A stretch of 64,000 nt of DNA from Opitutia bacterium ISCC 52. Its GTDB lineage: Bacteria > Verrucomicrobiota > Verrucomicrobiia > Opitutales > UBA2995. Numbering within the stretch: position 1 is the first letter of the stretch; each line of letters opens with the position of its first letter. The translations under genes and the position numbers were made by a program. This document shows, piece by piece, positions 1-9,688 of the stretch. The stretch lies in contig CP076040.1 of NCBI GenBank assembly GCA_014529675.2, positions 124,001 through 188,000 of the forward strand, written 5' to 3'. Below the pieces are notes generated by a model that was not told the origin of the DNA, did not search any database, and saw nothing but the letters and a program-made list of their open reading frames with translations.

Positions 1-1
1 C

Positions 2-298
2 AACAATCCAAAGCTAGGAGCTCCTCATGCTATCGAACTTCGCTACGTGTTTAACACCATCAAGGAACCTGAGAGCAATCCGGATAGCCAGCGTTTGTCG
101 GACCAGGTGACTGATTATTGGGCGCAATTTTCCAAGACAGGAAATCCAAACCTTAAGGGACTCCCCAACTGGCCAGAATACACAGCGAAGGAAAAGATAT
201 ACTTGGATTTGGATGTGGAAATCACCACCGGAGCAGACCTTAAGAAAGAGGCCAGCGATGTTCTGGATAAGGCAACGGTTGGGATTTATCTCCCGTAG
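2..298 (+). CDS. Type-B carboxylesterase, C-terminal end (cut by window edge)
   Basis: The reading frame is open from the first bases of the window, so the gene starts upstream of it. The visible 98 residues match the end of type-B carboxylesterases (alpha/beta hydrolase fold). The piece GAPHAIELRYVF corresponds to the region around the catalytic histidine (GA.H..E..YVF), and it is followed by the family's C-terminal pattern of a trans-membrane-free helix with TDYWAQFSKTGNPN and a tryptophan-proline ('W P') close. The nucleophile serine and the signal peptide lie outside the window. The substrate cannot be read from this fragment. The convergent cyclophilin pseudogene ends seven bases downstream. 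Confidence 0.85.
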   Translation, partial: NNPKLGAPHAIELRYVFNTIKEPESNPDSQRLSDQVTDYWAQFSKTGNPNLKGLPNWPEYTAKEKIYLDLDVEITTGADLKKEASDVLDKATVGIYLP

Positions 299-304
299 GC
301 GTTA

Positions 305-1660
305 TCAGCCGTCATCCTCAACTACCGTAATCCGCCAGTAGCGCGGGACGAGGTTGAGTCCAAAGGGATTAGGTCGCAGAGTAATGGTCGCTAAGTCCCC
401 GTTCGTTTGATACGCAATCACTCCCGGGCCAGATTGACCTTGGCTGGAATCCCAGATCTGTTGCCAGTTTTCTAAATCGATAGAAGATTCGACTCGTACA
501 TCGGTCACTACATTTTTGCGAAGTGAGAACCGGAAGTTACCATTGCCCAAGGCTTCTGAACGTGAATCCGGGTGAGTTGGATTCAGGGGATCAGTTAGGA
601 GAACGTATTCAAGTAAGTTTATCCACCCATCCTTGTCCGGATCGTTGTTTGCCAGGGCATCTTCCGGATCTGAAAAACTGTTAGCGGCCTGCCAATCTTC
701 AAACGATTGCACGTTGGATAGGACATTGACCGCAAAAGTGGTTTCACGTTTCGCGCCATCCAGGTCGGTGGCTTCAACAGTGATGGTTGCTTCTCCCGCA
801 TTGTATGTTGAAGGAGTCAAAGTGAGCTCCCCTTCATCATTGACAGACACGGTCACCAGGTCGGTATCGCTTGAAGTGGCGGAGAATTGCAGGGGTTCGA
901 TGAGCGAGGCATTGGTTTCCACAAAGTCCGTTCTTAGGGGGTCGTCCGGGAAAGGATCCCGGGACAATGGGAGATTTGCAAAGGCACCGCCGTAATTATA
1001 ATTAGGGATGTCTGCAATCTCGTCAGCGATAGTCATGCCGTTTCCCAAGACTTTGGCGAAGGCTGTGAAACCGCCATTCTGGAAGTCTAGATTGGAGGCA
1101 TTGTTCGACAGATTGATGAACCAACCACTCGTGGCAGAGTTAGGGGCATCTGCCAGCTTGGCCATCGCAACTGTCCCGCGAGTATTGCTAACTACAGGCT
1201 CGTTTTGAACAGAACTAAAGGCTGGTACTCTAGGGTAGGTGGAATCTTCGCCAAACCGGTAGCCACCACCCTGTATTATAAATTCAGGTACGGATCTATG
1301 AATGAAATTGCCATCAAAACGACCGGCCTCGATGTAGTCGACAAAGTTTTGCGCTGTCTTTGGGGTGTCATCCCAAAACAATGCCAGGTAGATCGGTTCA
1401 GTTTTCCCTTTATAGGTCATATCCAACTGAACAGCTGGAGAAGCGACATCGGGATCGGACATTTACTCCGTGAGGTCAATATCCAGGGTTGGCCCGTCTT
1501 GATCCAGCATTTGGTCCGGCAAAGGCGTGGTTATGGCTGGTCCCTGATTTTGTCCTGACGCATACTGCGATAAAACCAGGCCAAAAATTGCCAGTGTACA
1601 AACTCGAAAAATGGTAAATTTACTCCAAATCATCCCTGTAAATATAAGTGTCCTATTCAA
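305..1660 (-). pseudogene. Cyclophilin-type peptidyl-prolyl isomerase, interrupted by an in-frame TAA
   Basis: Two stretches in the same frame form one protein. The first 65 residues hold a signal peptide ending near YASGQ and a linker rich in LPDQ/LDQDG. A TAA stop at 1463-1465 follows, and directly after it an ATG opens 385 more residues. The second part carries the cyclophilin domain (about its residues 12-150: TAQNFVDYI, IHRSVPEFIIQGGGY, SGWFINLSNN, FTAFAKVLG), then Ig/cadherin-like beta repeats and a C-terminal segment with a calcium-loop-like DPDKDGW motif. The linker runs straight across the stop (IDLTE-stop-MSDPDVASP), where related proteins commonly have an aromatic pair. Re-initiation at the ATG would make a cytoplasmic protein without an export signal. 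A true read-through or a sequencing error is not excluded. Confidence 0.8.
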
Positions 1661-1703
1661 CAGACCCTCTCTGTCGAATAATTATTCCTCCCTTTGTTGA
1701 TTC

Positions 1704-3449
1704 CTACTTAGATTTCTTAACTGCAGGATTGGCAAACCAAGAACGAAATGGAACGACACCACGTTCATGGGCCCACTGTTCCCATTGGTGCATCATAAAA
1801 GCTGCTCGATTTCGTTCCTCCCTGGAAAGGTCATTCATCTCAGTACGGTCTTTCTCCATATCATAAAGCTCCCAGGCACTGGTGGGGCCTTTGGATACGA
1901 GTTTCCACTTGCCGTCGCGAATGGCGCGGTTGCCTTCGTGTTCAAAGAAGAGCGGTTTTCCGCGCTCCAAAGGAATACCGGTGAAGGACGGGCGCAGTGA
2001 TATTCCTTCTAGTGGGATCAGTTTATGTCCATCGGTGTAATCCGGATAGTTGGTGCCTGATAAGTCGATGGCCGTGGCCATGAGATCCACCAAGTGGGCG
2101 GGTGAATCATAAAGCGGGCCCTCTTTGGTTTTCCGGAATCCTTGTCCTTCCCCTGAGATTCCCTTTGGCCAATGAACAATCAGAGGCGTACTTATGCCGC
2201 CTTCGTGAGAATAGTGTTTGTATTCCTTGAACGGCGTGTTGGAAACATTGGCCCAATTTTCGCCGTAACCGATTTCTGTTTCAGGAGGTCCCGGCATCAC
2301 CCCTTCACCTCGGCGCAGCGGATAACCGTCGCGGGACTGGGGAGGAATCATTTCTGTTTGAAGCTCGTCTTTACCCATGGGAGGTAGCGTCGGAGCCGAA
2401 GGGCGTTCAAGGGGTCCAACACGTTGATTTCGACCAAAGGTTTCTGCACAACCTCCATTGTCCTGAAGGAATAGGATTAGCGTATTTTCATACTGCCCGG
2501 TGGCTTTCAAAGAATCCACGATTCGGCCAATCGAGCGATCCATGGAATCGATCATGGCAGCATAGACTTCCATGAGGGCGCTTTCCCACACTTTGTTATT
2601 CACGGATCCCCAATCGCCCACTTGAGGTGACACTTCCCAATCGTCTGGGAGGAGCTTCAACTCTTTCATTCGCTTTACCCGCGCCTGTCGGGTAGGAGTG
2701 TAGCCGTCATCATAGGCCCCTTCGTAAAGTGCAATATCTTCTGGAAGCGCGTGCATCGGCCAATGTGCAGCCGTGTAAGGTATGTAAGCAAAGAAAGGCC
2801 GGGTGGAATGGTTCTCCGCATGATCCTCGAAATATTTGATAGCATTGTCCGCTATTGCGTTGGTGTAGTACCACGTTCCGTCCGGGGAGTATTCGGGATC
2901 ATTTTCAGGTGTGATGTATTCATTGTCCCGTGTAAGTCCGTTGGGATCAAACAATGAACCGGCCCCGTGAATGGTGCCGAAGAATTTATCAAAACCACGC
3001 TGGAGTGGCCAGTTACTCTTATCGGGATTCTCTTCTTTGAAGAGATAAGGAGTCACGTGCCATTTGCCACTCATGTAAGTGCGGTAGCCAGCCGGTTGAA
3101 GCGCCTCAGCTATGGTCAGACAGTTTTGATTCAAATCTCCCTGGTAAGTGGGCAATCCGTAATCGCTCATCATATGGCCGATTCCGGTCTGATGCGCGTA
3201 GAGCCCAGTCAGCAACGACGCACGAGTAGGGCAGCAACGGCTGGTGTTGTAAAACTGGGTGTAGCGAATGCCGTCCTTGGCCAGCTTGTCCAGATTGGGC
3301 GTATTGATTTCACCGCCATAACAGCCGATGTCCGAGTAGCCCATATCATCGGACATGATGATGATTATGTTGGGGCGTTCCGCCGCAAAGAGCGAAGAGT
3401 GAAGAGCAAAGAGGGCAAGAAGAAGGCAGAGAATTGGTCTTATATGCAT
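1704..3449 (-). CDS. Sulfatase (arylsulfatase type), exported
   Basis: This is a 581-residue formylglycine-dependent sulfatase that hydrolyses sulfate esters in the periplasm. A signal peptide (about residues 1-22, ending SLFAA) precedes the alkaline-phosphatase-like fold. The calcium-binding DD pair is at residues 34-35. The active-site signature C-C-P-T-R is at 72-76, with Cys72 the residue to be oxidised to formylglycine. Further family motifs are the GKWHVTPY lysine/histidine stretch and LILFLQDNGGCAE near the middle. I chose the ATG at 3449 because it starts directly at the signal peptide; a longer form would need a TTG that overlaps the MFS gene end. It lies downstream of the MFS transporter and a galactonate-dehydratase-like gene on the same strand, suggesting one uptake and breakdown unit for a sulfated sugar. 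The substrate is not known. Confidence 0.93.
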   Translation of the reverse strand: MHIRPILCLLLALFALHSSLFAAERPNIIIIMSDDMGYSDIGCYGGEINTPNLDKLAKDGIRYTQFYNTSRCCPTRASLLTGLYAHQTGIGHMMSDYGLPTYQGDLNQNCLTIAEALQPAGYRTYMSGKWHVTPYLFKEENPDKSNWPLQRGFDKFFGTIHGAGSLFDPNGLTRDNEYITPENDPEYSPDGTWYYTNAIADNAIKYFEDHAENHSTRPFFAYIPYTAAHWPMHALPEDIALYEGAYDDGYTPTRQARVKRMKELKLLPDDWEVSPQVGDWGSVNNKVWESALMEVYAAMIDSMDRSIGRIVDSLKATGQYENTLILFLQDNGGCAETFGRNQRVGPLERPSAPTLPPMGKDELQTEMIPPQSRDGYPLRRGEGVMPGPPETEIGYGENWANVSNTPFKEYKHYSHEGGISTPLIVHWPKGISGEGQGFRKTKEGPLYDSPAHLVDLMATAIDLSGTNYPDYTDGHKLIPLEGISLRPSFTGIPLERGKPLFFEHEGNRAIRDGKWKLVSKGPTSAWELYDMEKDRTEMNDLSREERNRAAFMMHQWEQWAHERGVVPFRSWFANPAVKKSK

Positions 3450-3481
3450 GGGAGATGTGGAATAATTTAAAAGGATATAGA

Positions 3482-4795
3482 TCAACGTTCGGGTAGTTCG
3501 ATGCGTTCAACCTTCCCAACCAGGAAGAAGTAGCTGCAGAAGCCAATGATGGAAACGACTCCGATATAGATAAGGGCACTATCAAAATTCCCATCCTTGG
3601 CGAGGAATCCGATCACAATGGGAAGGCTGATGCCGGCCAGGTTACCGATGAAATTGAAGACTCCACCAACCAGTCCCATACAACGAATGGGCGCGATGGA
3701 AGAAATGAATACCCAGGCGATGGACGCCAGACCGTTACCGAAGAGAGCAATGGTCATAAATACAATGACCATACCCGTACTGTCGGTGTAATTGGCCCCA
3801 ATGATGGAAGAACCGATGACCATACCGCATAGCACAGGGATTTTTCGTGAGGTTCCGGGGGAGACTCCTTTTTTAACCAGAAGGTCAGAGATGTATCCAG
3901 AAAGAAGTACTCCTGCAAAAGCTCCCAAAGGTGGAATCATAGTCCAATACCCCATCGATTCCAGCGTGAGTCCACGGGTGTCTTTTAAGTAGGAAGGGAA
4001 CCAGGTGAGAAAGAAAACGAACAAGGAGCCGAGGCAAAATTGTCCGATGTAAACACCCCAAAGTTTTTTGTGCTTAAATGCTTCTGCGAAATCCGCCCAA
4101 TTAAACTTGGTTTTTTCTGCCTCCGGATCATCCGTTACGCCATCGTTAATCAGCCCTCCTCCGGCTTCAATGTAGTCGAGCTCGTCCTGACTCACTGACG
4201 GGTGATCTTTGGGATCTCGATAGATCGCATACATGATGAATGCTCCCACTATGCTGATCGCACCGGTGATGATGAAGAGCCCGCGCCACGAAACGGTATT
4301 CATCAGAAAAACGAAGATAGGAGGCATTAATGCCAGAACCAGAAACTGGGCTGATGTATAGGTGGCAATTGCGGTTGCTCGCTCATCCGTAGGAAACCAG
4401 CGGGTGACCATCTTGTTATGAGCAGGGTAGGAGGGAGCCTGAAACACCCCGAGAGACAATCGAAGTCCGATGAGTGCAAATAGTGAATTTGCAAAGCCAG
4501 TAAGTACGGTCGTGCAGGACCAGAAGAACATGATCACTGCGTAGAATTTACGAGTGCGAAATACATCTACGAGTGCCCCTCCAGGAATTTGTAGCCACCC
4601 GTAAGTCCAACTAAAAGCTGAAAACACCAAGCCCATTTTGACTGCATCCAGGCCGAGGTCGTCCCGCATGGTCGTCCCAGCAATAGAGATGTTGGTGCGG
4701 TTCATGTAATTGATCCACACACAGCCAAATAACATGGCCAGGACGATGAACCTTTTGGGAATTCCCGAGGAAGATTGGGGAGAAGAATCAGGCAT
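3482..4795 (-). CDS. MFS transporter, anion:cation symporter (hexuronate/aldonate) type
   Basis: The 437-residue protein has about twelve hydrophobic segments. Its N-terminal half resembles the ACS family (ExuT, GudP, tartrate carriers): NYMNRTNISIAG in helix 1, the loop GGALVDVFRTRKF, and RLSLGVFQAPSYPAHNKM in helix 4. It probably imports an organic anion such as a hexuronate or aldonate with protons. The gene sits 39 bases downstream of a galactonate-dehydratase-like gene and 32 bases upstream of a sulfatase on the same strand, so the substrate may be the acid used by the dehydratase. The exact substrate is inferred only from this context. Confidence 0.88.
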   Translation of the reverse strand: MPDSSPQSSSGIPKRFIVLAMLFGCVWINYMNRTNISIAGTTMRDDLGLDAVKMGLVFSAFSWTYGWLQIPGGALVDVFRTRKFYAVIMFFWSCTTVLTGFANSLFALIGLRLSLGVFQAPSYPAHNKMVTRWFPTDERATAIATYTSAQFLVLALMPPIFVFLMNTVSWRGLFIITGAISIVGAFIMYAIYRDPKDHPSVSQDELDYIEAGGGLINDGVTDDPEAEKTKFNWADFAEAFKHKKLWGVYIGQFCLGSLFVFFLTWFPSYLKDTRGLTLESMGYWTMIPPLGAFAGVLLSGYISDLLVKKGVSPGTSRKIPVLCGMVIGSSIIGANYTDSTGMVIVFMTIALFGNGLASIAWVFISSIAPIRCMGLVGGVFNFIGNLAGISLPIVIGFLAKDGNFDSALIYIGVVSIIGFCSYFFLVGKVERIELPER

Positions 4796-4834
4796 GGAGG
4801 TGGTGTGTGGGTGTTACATATATTCTTGGACGAA

Positions 4835-6010
4835 TTACCAGTTTTGGTAACTGCCATCCGAGCGCCAGAGACGGGGTGGCTCCCAGAGTTTGACGGACAT
4901 TTCTTTTAGAACCTCTTCATCGACTTCAACGCCAAGGCCGGGGGCTGTAGGTGAGGAGTAGGCGTTGCCTTCGAGTTGTAGGCGTTCTGTGAATACATCA
5001 ACATCAGTCACTGGAATTTTCTCTACGGGTGACTCCCGAGATTCGAGATGTGAAAAATTAGGGATGGCCGCAGCAAGGTGCACGGAGGCTGCCGTGCAGA
5101 TCGGACCCAGTGGATTGTGTAAAAGCAGGTCGATGTAGTTGGCCTCGGCCATGGCTGCTACTTTGAGCGACTCGGTCAAACCACCCACATTGCAAACATC
5201 CACTCGAGCATACTGAAGGATGTTGCGCTCAATGTACGGCTTGAACTGCCACTTACTGGAAAACTCCTCACCAATGGCGAAGGGGACATCCGTCATTTTA
5301 CGGAGCGCTTCGTAGGCTTCGGGTGATTCATCTCGAATAGGCTCCTCGATGTAGTCTAACGCCCCGGACGGTAGACGCTGAAGGAAGGTGGCGCTTTCCG
5401 GTACTGAGAGGCGATGATGGGCATCACTGCCGATCATGAGTTTTGGGCCTCCTGCTTCGCGGCAGCTCAAGATGGCCTGAGTTGAGATTTCAATGCCTTC
5501 GCGAGTGTCAAATATAGTACCCTCTTTGCCTTCATAATCGGCACCTTGAGGGCCAACGATGTTTACGCGGCAGGAAGTCCAACCAGCATCGACCAGTTTT
5601 CGCGTTAAGTCTGCATACTGGTCCAAGGGAGTATCTCCCGGATAGCTGGCAAAACACTCCACACGGTCGCGACAAGCGCCACCGAGCAACTGGTAGACAG
5701 GGACGCCTAAGGTTTTCCCCACCAAATCATACAGGGCAATATCGATGGCTGAAATGGCTGCAGTGAGAACACGTCCGCCTTCGAAGTATTGGCTTCGATA
5801 CATTTCCTGCCAGTGGCCTCCTATTTGCCTCGGATCTTTTCCAATGAGAAATTCCCGGTAGTGTTTCACCGCACCTTCGACAGCGAGTTCTCGACCGGAT
5901 AATCCTGATTCCCCCCAACCATACTGTCCATTGTCTGCCTCGATTTTGACAAGTAATTGGTTTCGGAAGCCTATCCAGGCAACATAGGGTGTAACTGAGG
6001 TAATTTTCAT
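4835..6010 (-). CDS. Enolase-superfamily sugar acid dehydratase, galactonate dehydratase-like
   Basis: At 391 residues it has the family's usual length, with an N-terminal capping domain and a (beta/alpha)7-beta barrel. The catalytic layout fits the D-galactonate dehydratase (DgoD) group of the mandelate racemase subgroup. D196 and H198 sit in GSDAHHR, E222/E223 in YIEEP, E248/E249 in GEEF, and H298 in LLHNPLGP. These would be three metal ligands plus two histidine acid/bases. It would remove water from an aldonic or uronic sugar acid to give a 2-keto-3-deoxy acid. It is first in a minus-strand unit with an ACS-type MFS carrier and a sulfatase. The substrate could be galactonate or another sugar acid; sequence alone does not settle it. 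Confidence 0.85.
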   Translation of the reverse strand: MKITSVTPYVAWIGFRNQLLVKIEADNGQYGWGESGLSGRELAVEGAVKHYREFLIGKDPRQIGGHWQEMYRSQYFEGGRVLTAAISAIDIALYDLVGKTLGVPVYQLLGGACRDRVECFASYPGDTPLDQYADLTRKLVDAGWTSCRVNIVGPQGADYEGKEGTIFDTREGIEISTQAILSCREAGGPKLMIGSDAHHRLSVPESATFLQRLPSGALDYIEEPIRDESPEAYEALRKMTDVPFAIGEEFSSKWQFKPYIERNILQYARVDVCNVGGLTESLKVAAMAEANYIDLLLHNPLGPICTAASVHLAAAIPNFSHLESRESPVEKIPVTDVDVFTERLQLEGNAYSSPTAPGLGVEVDEEVLKEMSVKLWEPPRLWRSDGSYQNW

Positions 6011-6149
6011 AAATGATGAGATCTAAGACGACATACCAAGCGTTTCCCATGCAATGGTGGCTGACAACTTTTATTTCGTAGTAGGAGATTTTGAAACAGG
6101 GCCCATGGGCGCCAAATGGCGCTTGCCGTGTAAGGGGGGGATTGGCTGA

Positions 6150-6878
6150 ATGAGAGTCTTTATGGCAATTGCTACTCAACTTATTTCCGCTGCTGCACAA
6201 CTCCGTGATCTGGTGGACCCATTGACTTTTTCTGCACCGGTTACCCATGTTTACAATCCTTTGGTTTACGCCTGGGAACCGCATGAGCGCTATCTGTCGG
6301 AGTTTGGCTATTCTACGAAGAAGGTCGTTTTTCTGGGGATGAATCCCGGACCCTTTGGAATGGCGCAGACGGGGGTGCCTTTTGGTGAAATACCAGCTGT
6401 CCAGGACTGGATGAAAATCGAGGCTCCTGTGGGCAAACCTACTACTGAAAACGTGAAGCGGCCCATTGATGGATTTGGTTGTAAGCGATCTGAGGTATCA
6501 GGGCGTCGACTCTGGGGGCTCATGGCGGATCGTTTTGGCTCAGCTGAAAACTTTTTCAAGAATCACATGGTGCTTAATTATTGTCCGCTTGTCTTCATGG
6601 AGGAATCGGGACGCAACGTTACTCCCGATAAAATTCTGGCTGCTGAAAAACAACCGCTCAACGAAGCGTGTGATGCTCACCTGCGTGAAGTGATTCGCAT
6701 CCTGGAACCGGAATGGTGCATCGGTGTCGGCGCCTACGCCAAACAATGCTTTGAGCGTGTAGTTCCCAATCACCCGAAGATCGGAACGATCCTTCATCCA
6801 TCCCCTGCATCTCCTGCTGCGAACCGTGGTTGGCCGGTCAGGCCCGCTGAACAGCTTGAAGCGTTGGGGGTTTGGTAG
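6150..6878 (+). CDS. Single-strand-selective uracil-DNA glycosylase (SMUG1-like)
   Basis: This 242-residue cytosolic DNA repair enzyme removes uracil and oxidised pyrimidines in base excision repair. The two SMUG1 active-site motifs are clear: MNPGPFGMAQTG at residues 64-75 and HPSPASPAANRGW from H216. The length is close to that of vertebrate SMUG1 and bacterial Family 3 members, which are known in Verrucomicrobiota and Planctomycetota among others. A G-run lies shortly upstream of the ATG, and a second ATG four codons in is an equally possible start. It stands alone between minus-strand genes on both sides. Confidence 0.92.
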   Translation: MRVFMAIATQLISAAAQLRDLVDPLTFSAPVTHVYNPLVYAWEPHERYLSEFGYSTKKVVFLGMNPGPFGMAQTGVPFGEIPAVQDWMKIEAPVGKPTTENVKRPIDGFGCKRSEVSGRRLWGLMADRFGSAENFFKNHMVLNYCPLVFMEESGRNVTPDKILAAEKQPLNEACDAHLREVIRILEPEWCIGVGAYAKQCFERVVPNHPKIGTILHPSPASPAANRGWPVRPAEQLEALGVW

Positions 6879-6900
6879 ACCTGAAGTGCTTATTCCCAGG

Positions 6901-7988
6901 CTAGGTGATAGGCCGTAAGTAAGGTTCTATGCTCAATGCCTCTTCGTTGTTTGCCACAAAGGCATCCCGTTTTTCTGTCTCTTCAAAGAGATAAAGCGCA
7001 TAGCCGCCGAATCCACCGCCGCAGTATTTATGGGCCAGCATGCCTTCCGCGCCTGGAAGAGGTTCCATACCCTCCTTAAGCTGCATCTGGTAGTAGTGCA
7101 TTGTTCCTTCAGCCAGTTTGTGGATGGCCTGATTCTCCACGCCTTCAGCAGCGATATTACTGGCCTCGACGATCATATCGTAGTCACGGTCTCCTTCACT
7201 TAAACTTGGAGTGTCGTGATCGATACCGGTGTAGTAAACCGCCATGAGACCTTTCAATAGGGAACCGTCGCGTTTAAGATAAAGATCGGGTCGTTGGCGC
7301 TGCGCCAGATGCAGAGTCCCGTTTCACGAATGATGGCTGGGTCTTGCCAACCCACGCCTAAGGCAATCTCTCTGTCCACGCCACTTTTGCCATTGAGTAA
7401 TGCCCAGGCACCGCTACCACCGAGGCCCGAGCGTTGCTTGTAGCTCCAATCGCGTAAGGATACCATGGGAGTGATTGCGCAATTGATAATGAATCCACCT
7501 TCTCGAGCGTGTCTTGGTACATCCAACCACCCTCCAGCGAAATCGACACGAAGGGGGGCCTGGTCCGGAGCTTTGATCCACTTGACGATGCCACTACTGG
7601 ATACCGCCTCAAATTGAGGAGGCGTCTTGGGTAATTTTAGGTAAGTGGCTCCAATTTCTTCGCAGAGTGCTTTTTTGATGTCTGCGTATTGATCGTCTAC
7701 AGTGACTGCCAAGATATCGGGTTTTACGTTTCTGAAGTGATCCTGGAAATCGAGTCCTACCTCGTGATTATCTCCAATGACCACGTCATCCACTATCTCC
7801 AGGGCAGCAATGAGCCCTTTCTTGTGAGTCTCGGGAATAGATGAGCGCCGTTCCTTGTGAAGCCAAAGAATTTCATCGGATGCAAAGCAAACGGTCAGGT
7901 GATCGCCTAATGCCTTGGCCTCATGGAAAAACTGAACATGGGCAGCGTGAATGATATCATAGCAGCCAGAGACGAAAATTCTCTTCAT
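6901..7988 (-). pseudogene. Nucleotidyltransferase-GHMP kinase fusion, disrupted by a one-base frameshift
   Basis: The first 244 residues contain a cytidylyltransferase-like domain (GCYDIIHAAH, nucleotide-binding H14 and H17) followed by a GHMP sugar kinase domain with its ATP loop GLGGSGAWALLNG. The frame then ends at a TGA at 7254. The remaining kinase end, with the glycine-rich CGGGFGGYALYLF motif, lies in the frame one base back and runs to 6901. At about 7274-7279, changing frame at TTA-AAC gives the continuous sequence ILKRDGSLLKGLMAVYYTG, which is what the family is expected to have there. So one base is missing, or ribosomes shift back by one at CTTAAAC. The intact product (about 362 residues) would phosphorylate and nucleotide-activate a sugar, as in heptose or fucose activation. 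The start ATG is at 7988. Confidence 0.85.
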
Positions 7989-8051
7989 ACAAGTGGATTA
8001 AGATCAAACGAAAGAATGCTAAGACCTTTTTACTACCTGGGACAAACTTTG

Positions 8052-9665
8052 TTATTTTATTAACTGATCGCGAATCGATTGAGGAAGCCTTTGGTGGATA
8101 TTGATCTGTTTATCGTTCAGCAAATCCGGCCCTGGAGTGCTGCGACCGCGTTGGATCTGATCTTTTAGAAGGGAGACCATTTTTTGAACCCGTTCTGAGT
8201 TTTGGGCCGCGAGGTTGTTGTCCTCATGGGGATCATTTTTCAGATTAAACAACTGAACAAAGGGGGCACCTTGGAAATCTTCTCGTGTGGGCTTGCCTTC
8301 AAATTCTGTCAAGGCCTCTGCCCAAGCGACTTCAGGAGCAGGTGTGTTGCCCCATATTCCTCTCGCTCCACTCCCGGGTGCGAGACAGAGCTTCCAGTCA
8401 CCGTCTCGGATGACGTATGACTCCATCGCGGATTGCATAATCAAATGTTGGCGCCGGGTACCCGTATTGTGGTTACGCAGGATGCTGGCAAAACTGACTG
8501 AATCGGGACCTTCTGTTTCCTCGAGCTTGTATTCTGCAATTTCCGCAAATGTGGCCATCAAATCGTTGAGGCCCACCAGGGCGTCTGATTGAGTGTCCCC
8601 TTGGATGACCTTTGGCCAGTGAGCAATGAGTGGGACATGAAGGCCGCCTTCATACACGGAAAACTTATAACCTCGATGTGGCCCATTGGAGTGATGACCG
8701 GCAGCTTCAAGTTCATGGATCTGTCCGGGGGTAGCGGCCAGGGTGTTTCCTGCATAGGAAGCGGGACCGTGATCAGATGAAAAGAGTACCAAGGTATTTT
8801 CATACAGTCCCTGTTGTTTCAATGCGGTGATAACACGTTCTACCGCATGATCCACCTCCATGACAAAATCGCCATACACACCCAGCTTACTTTTCCCACG
8901 CCAATTGACGCCGGGGCTGGTTGGGGTGTGGGGAGCTGTAAGCGCAAGAAATAGGAAGAAAGGATCGTTCCTCTTTTGATTGGCTATGTAGGCATCGGCT
9001 TCGTCAAAGAAGGTTTCCAGTACTTCGTGGTCTTCGAAATCTTTCTCCGCATCGCCGACTCGATTGAAAGCACTCCATCCTTTTTGTGCGGTGATCTCTC
9101 CTTGCCATACACTATTCCTGGCGTAGGCGTACGGATACATATCCAATGAACCTGGAAGAATGAAACTGTAATCGAAGCCAAACTGAGGAGGCCCTACCTT
9201 CAGCGGTTTTGAGTAGTCGACATTGGTCTCGCCTTGGGTCTTCCCGTCTTTGGTCGTCATCAAGGTTCCCAAGTGCCACTTTCCAATGTAACCGGTTTTG
9301 TAACCGGCTTCCTGAAACATATCACCCAAGGTGTGACGCTTCGTTGGATCAATCTTCAAGCCGGTAAACCCCCACGCGCCTCCTCGTTGATACTGTTGGT
9401 TTCTCCAAGGGTAGCGGCCAGTCATAATTGCCAAGCGAGTGGGGCCGCAGACGGAAGCGTTCACATGAGCGTCCGTAAATAGGAGACCGCCCTCGGCGAG
9501 TTTGTCGATGTTGGGCGTTTCAATTAGGCAACGATCCCCACCGTAAATCTTCATGTCGCCGATGCCTAAGTCGTCCGCGAGTATGAAGACGATGTTGGGG
9601 CGATCGGCCCCCAGTGAAAGAAAGGATAAAAGGAATAGGACTAAGGTAGTTATTTTAAGCTTCAT
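8052..9665 (-). CDS. Sulfatase, exported
   Basis: This 537-residue protein has a signal peptide (about 1-20, ending SLGA). The DD metal pair is at residues 31-32 and the formylglycine signature C-G-P-T-R at 73-77. GKWHLGTL and VLFSSDHGPAS follow as in type-I sulfatases. It would remove sulfate esters from a glycan in the periplasm after its Cys73 is modified by a formylglycine-generating enzyme encoded elsewhere. It is followed on the same strand, upstream in transcription order, by the PhoD-like phosphatase gene 23 bases away, so the two may be co-transcribed. The substrate class cannot be assigned by eye. Confidence 0.93.
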   Translation of the reverse strand: MKLKITTLVLFLLSFLSLGADRPNIVFILADDLGIGDMKIYGGDRCLIETPNIDKLAEGGLLFTDAHVNASVCGPTRLAIMTGRYPWRNQQYQRGGAWGFTGLKIDPTKRHTLGDMFQEAGYKTGYIGKWHLGTLMTTKDGKTQGETNVDYSKPLKVGPPQFGFDYSFILPGSLDMYPYAYARNSVWQGEITAQKGWSAFNRVGDAEKDFEDHEVLETFFDEADAYIANQKRNDPFFLFLALTAPHTPTSPGVNWRGKSKLGVYGDFVMEVDHAVERVITALKQQGLYENTLVLFSSDHGPASYAGNTLAATPGQIHELEAAGHHSNGPHRGYKFSVYEGGLHVPLIAHWPKVIQGDTQSDALVGLNDLMATFAEIAEYKLEETEGPDSVSFASILRNHNTGTRRQHLIMQSAMESYVIRDGDWKLCLAPGSGARGIWGNTPAPEVAWAEALTEFEGKPTREDFQGAPFVQLFNLKNDPHEDNNLAAQNSERVQKMVSLLKDQIQRGRSTPGPDLLNDKQINIHQRLPQSIRDQLIK

Positions 9666-9688
9666 GGGGTAAAGGGAGGGATTCCGTT

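Noticed and set aside
3450-3485. Longer start (TTG at 3485) for the first sulfatase
   Set aside because: It would add residues before a clean signal peptide at ATG 3449 and overlap the MFS gene end.
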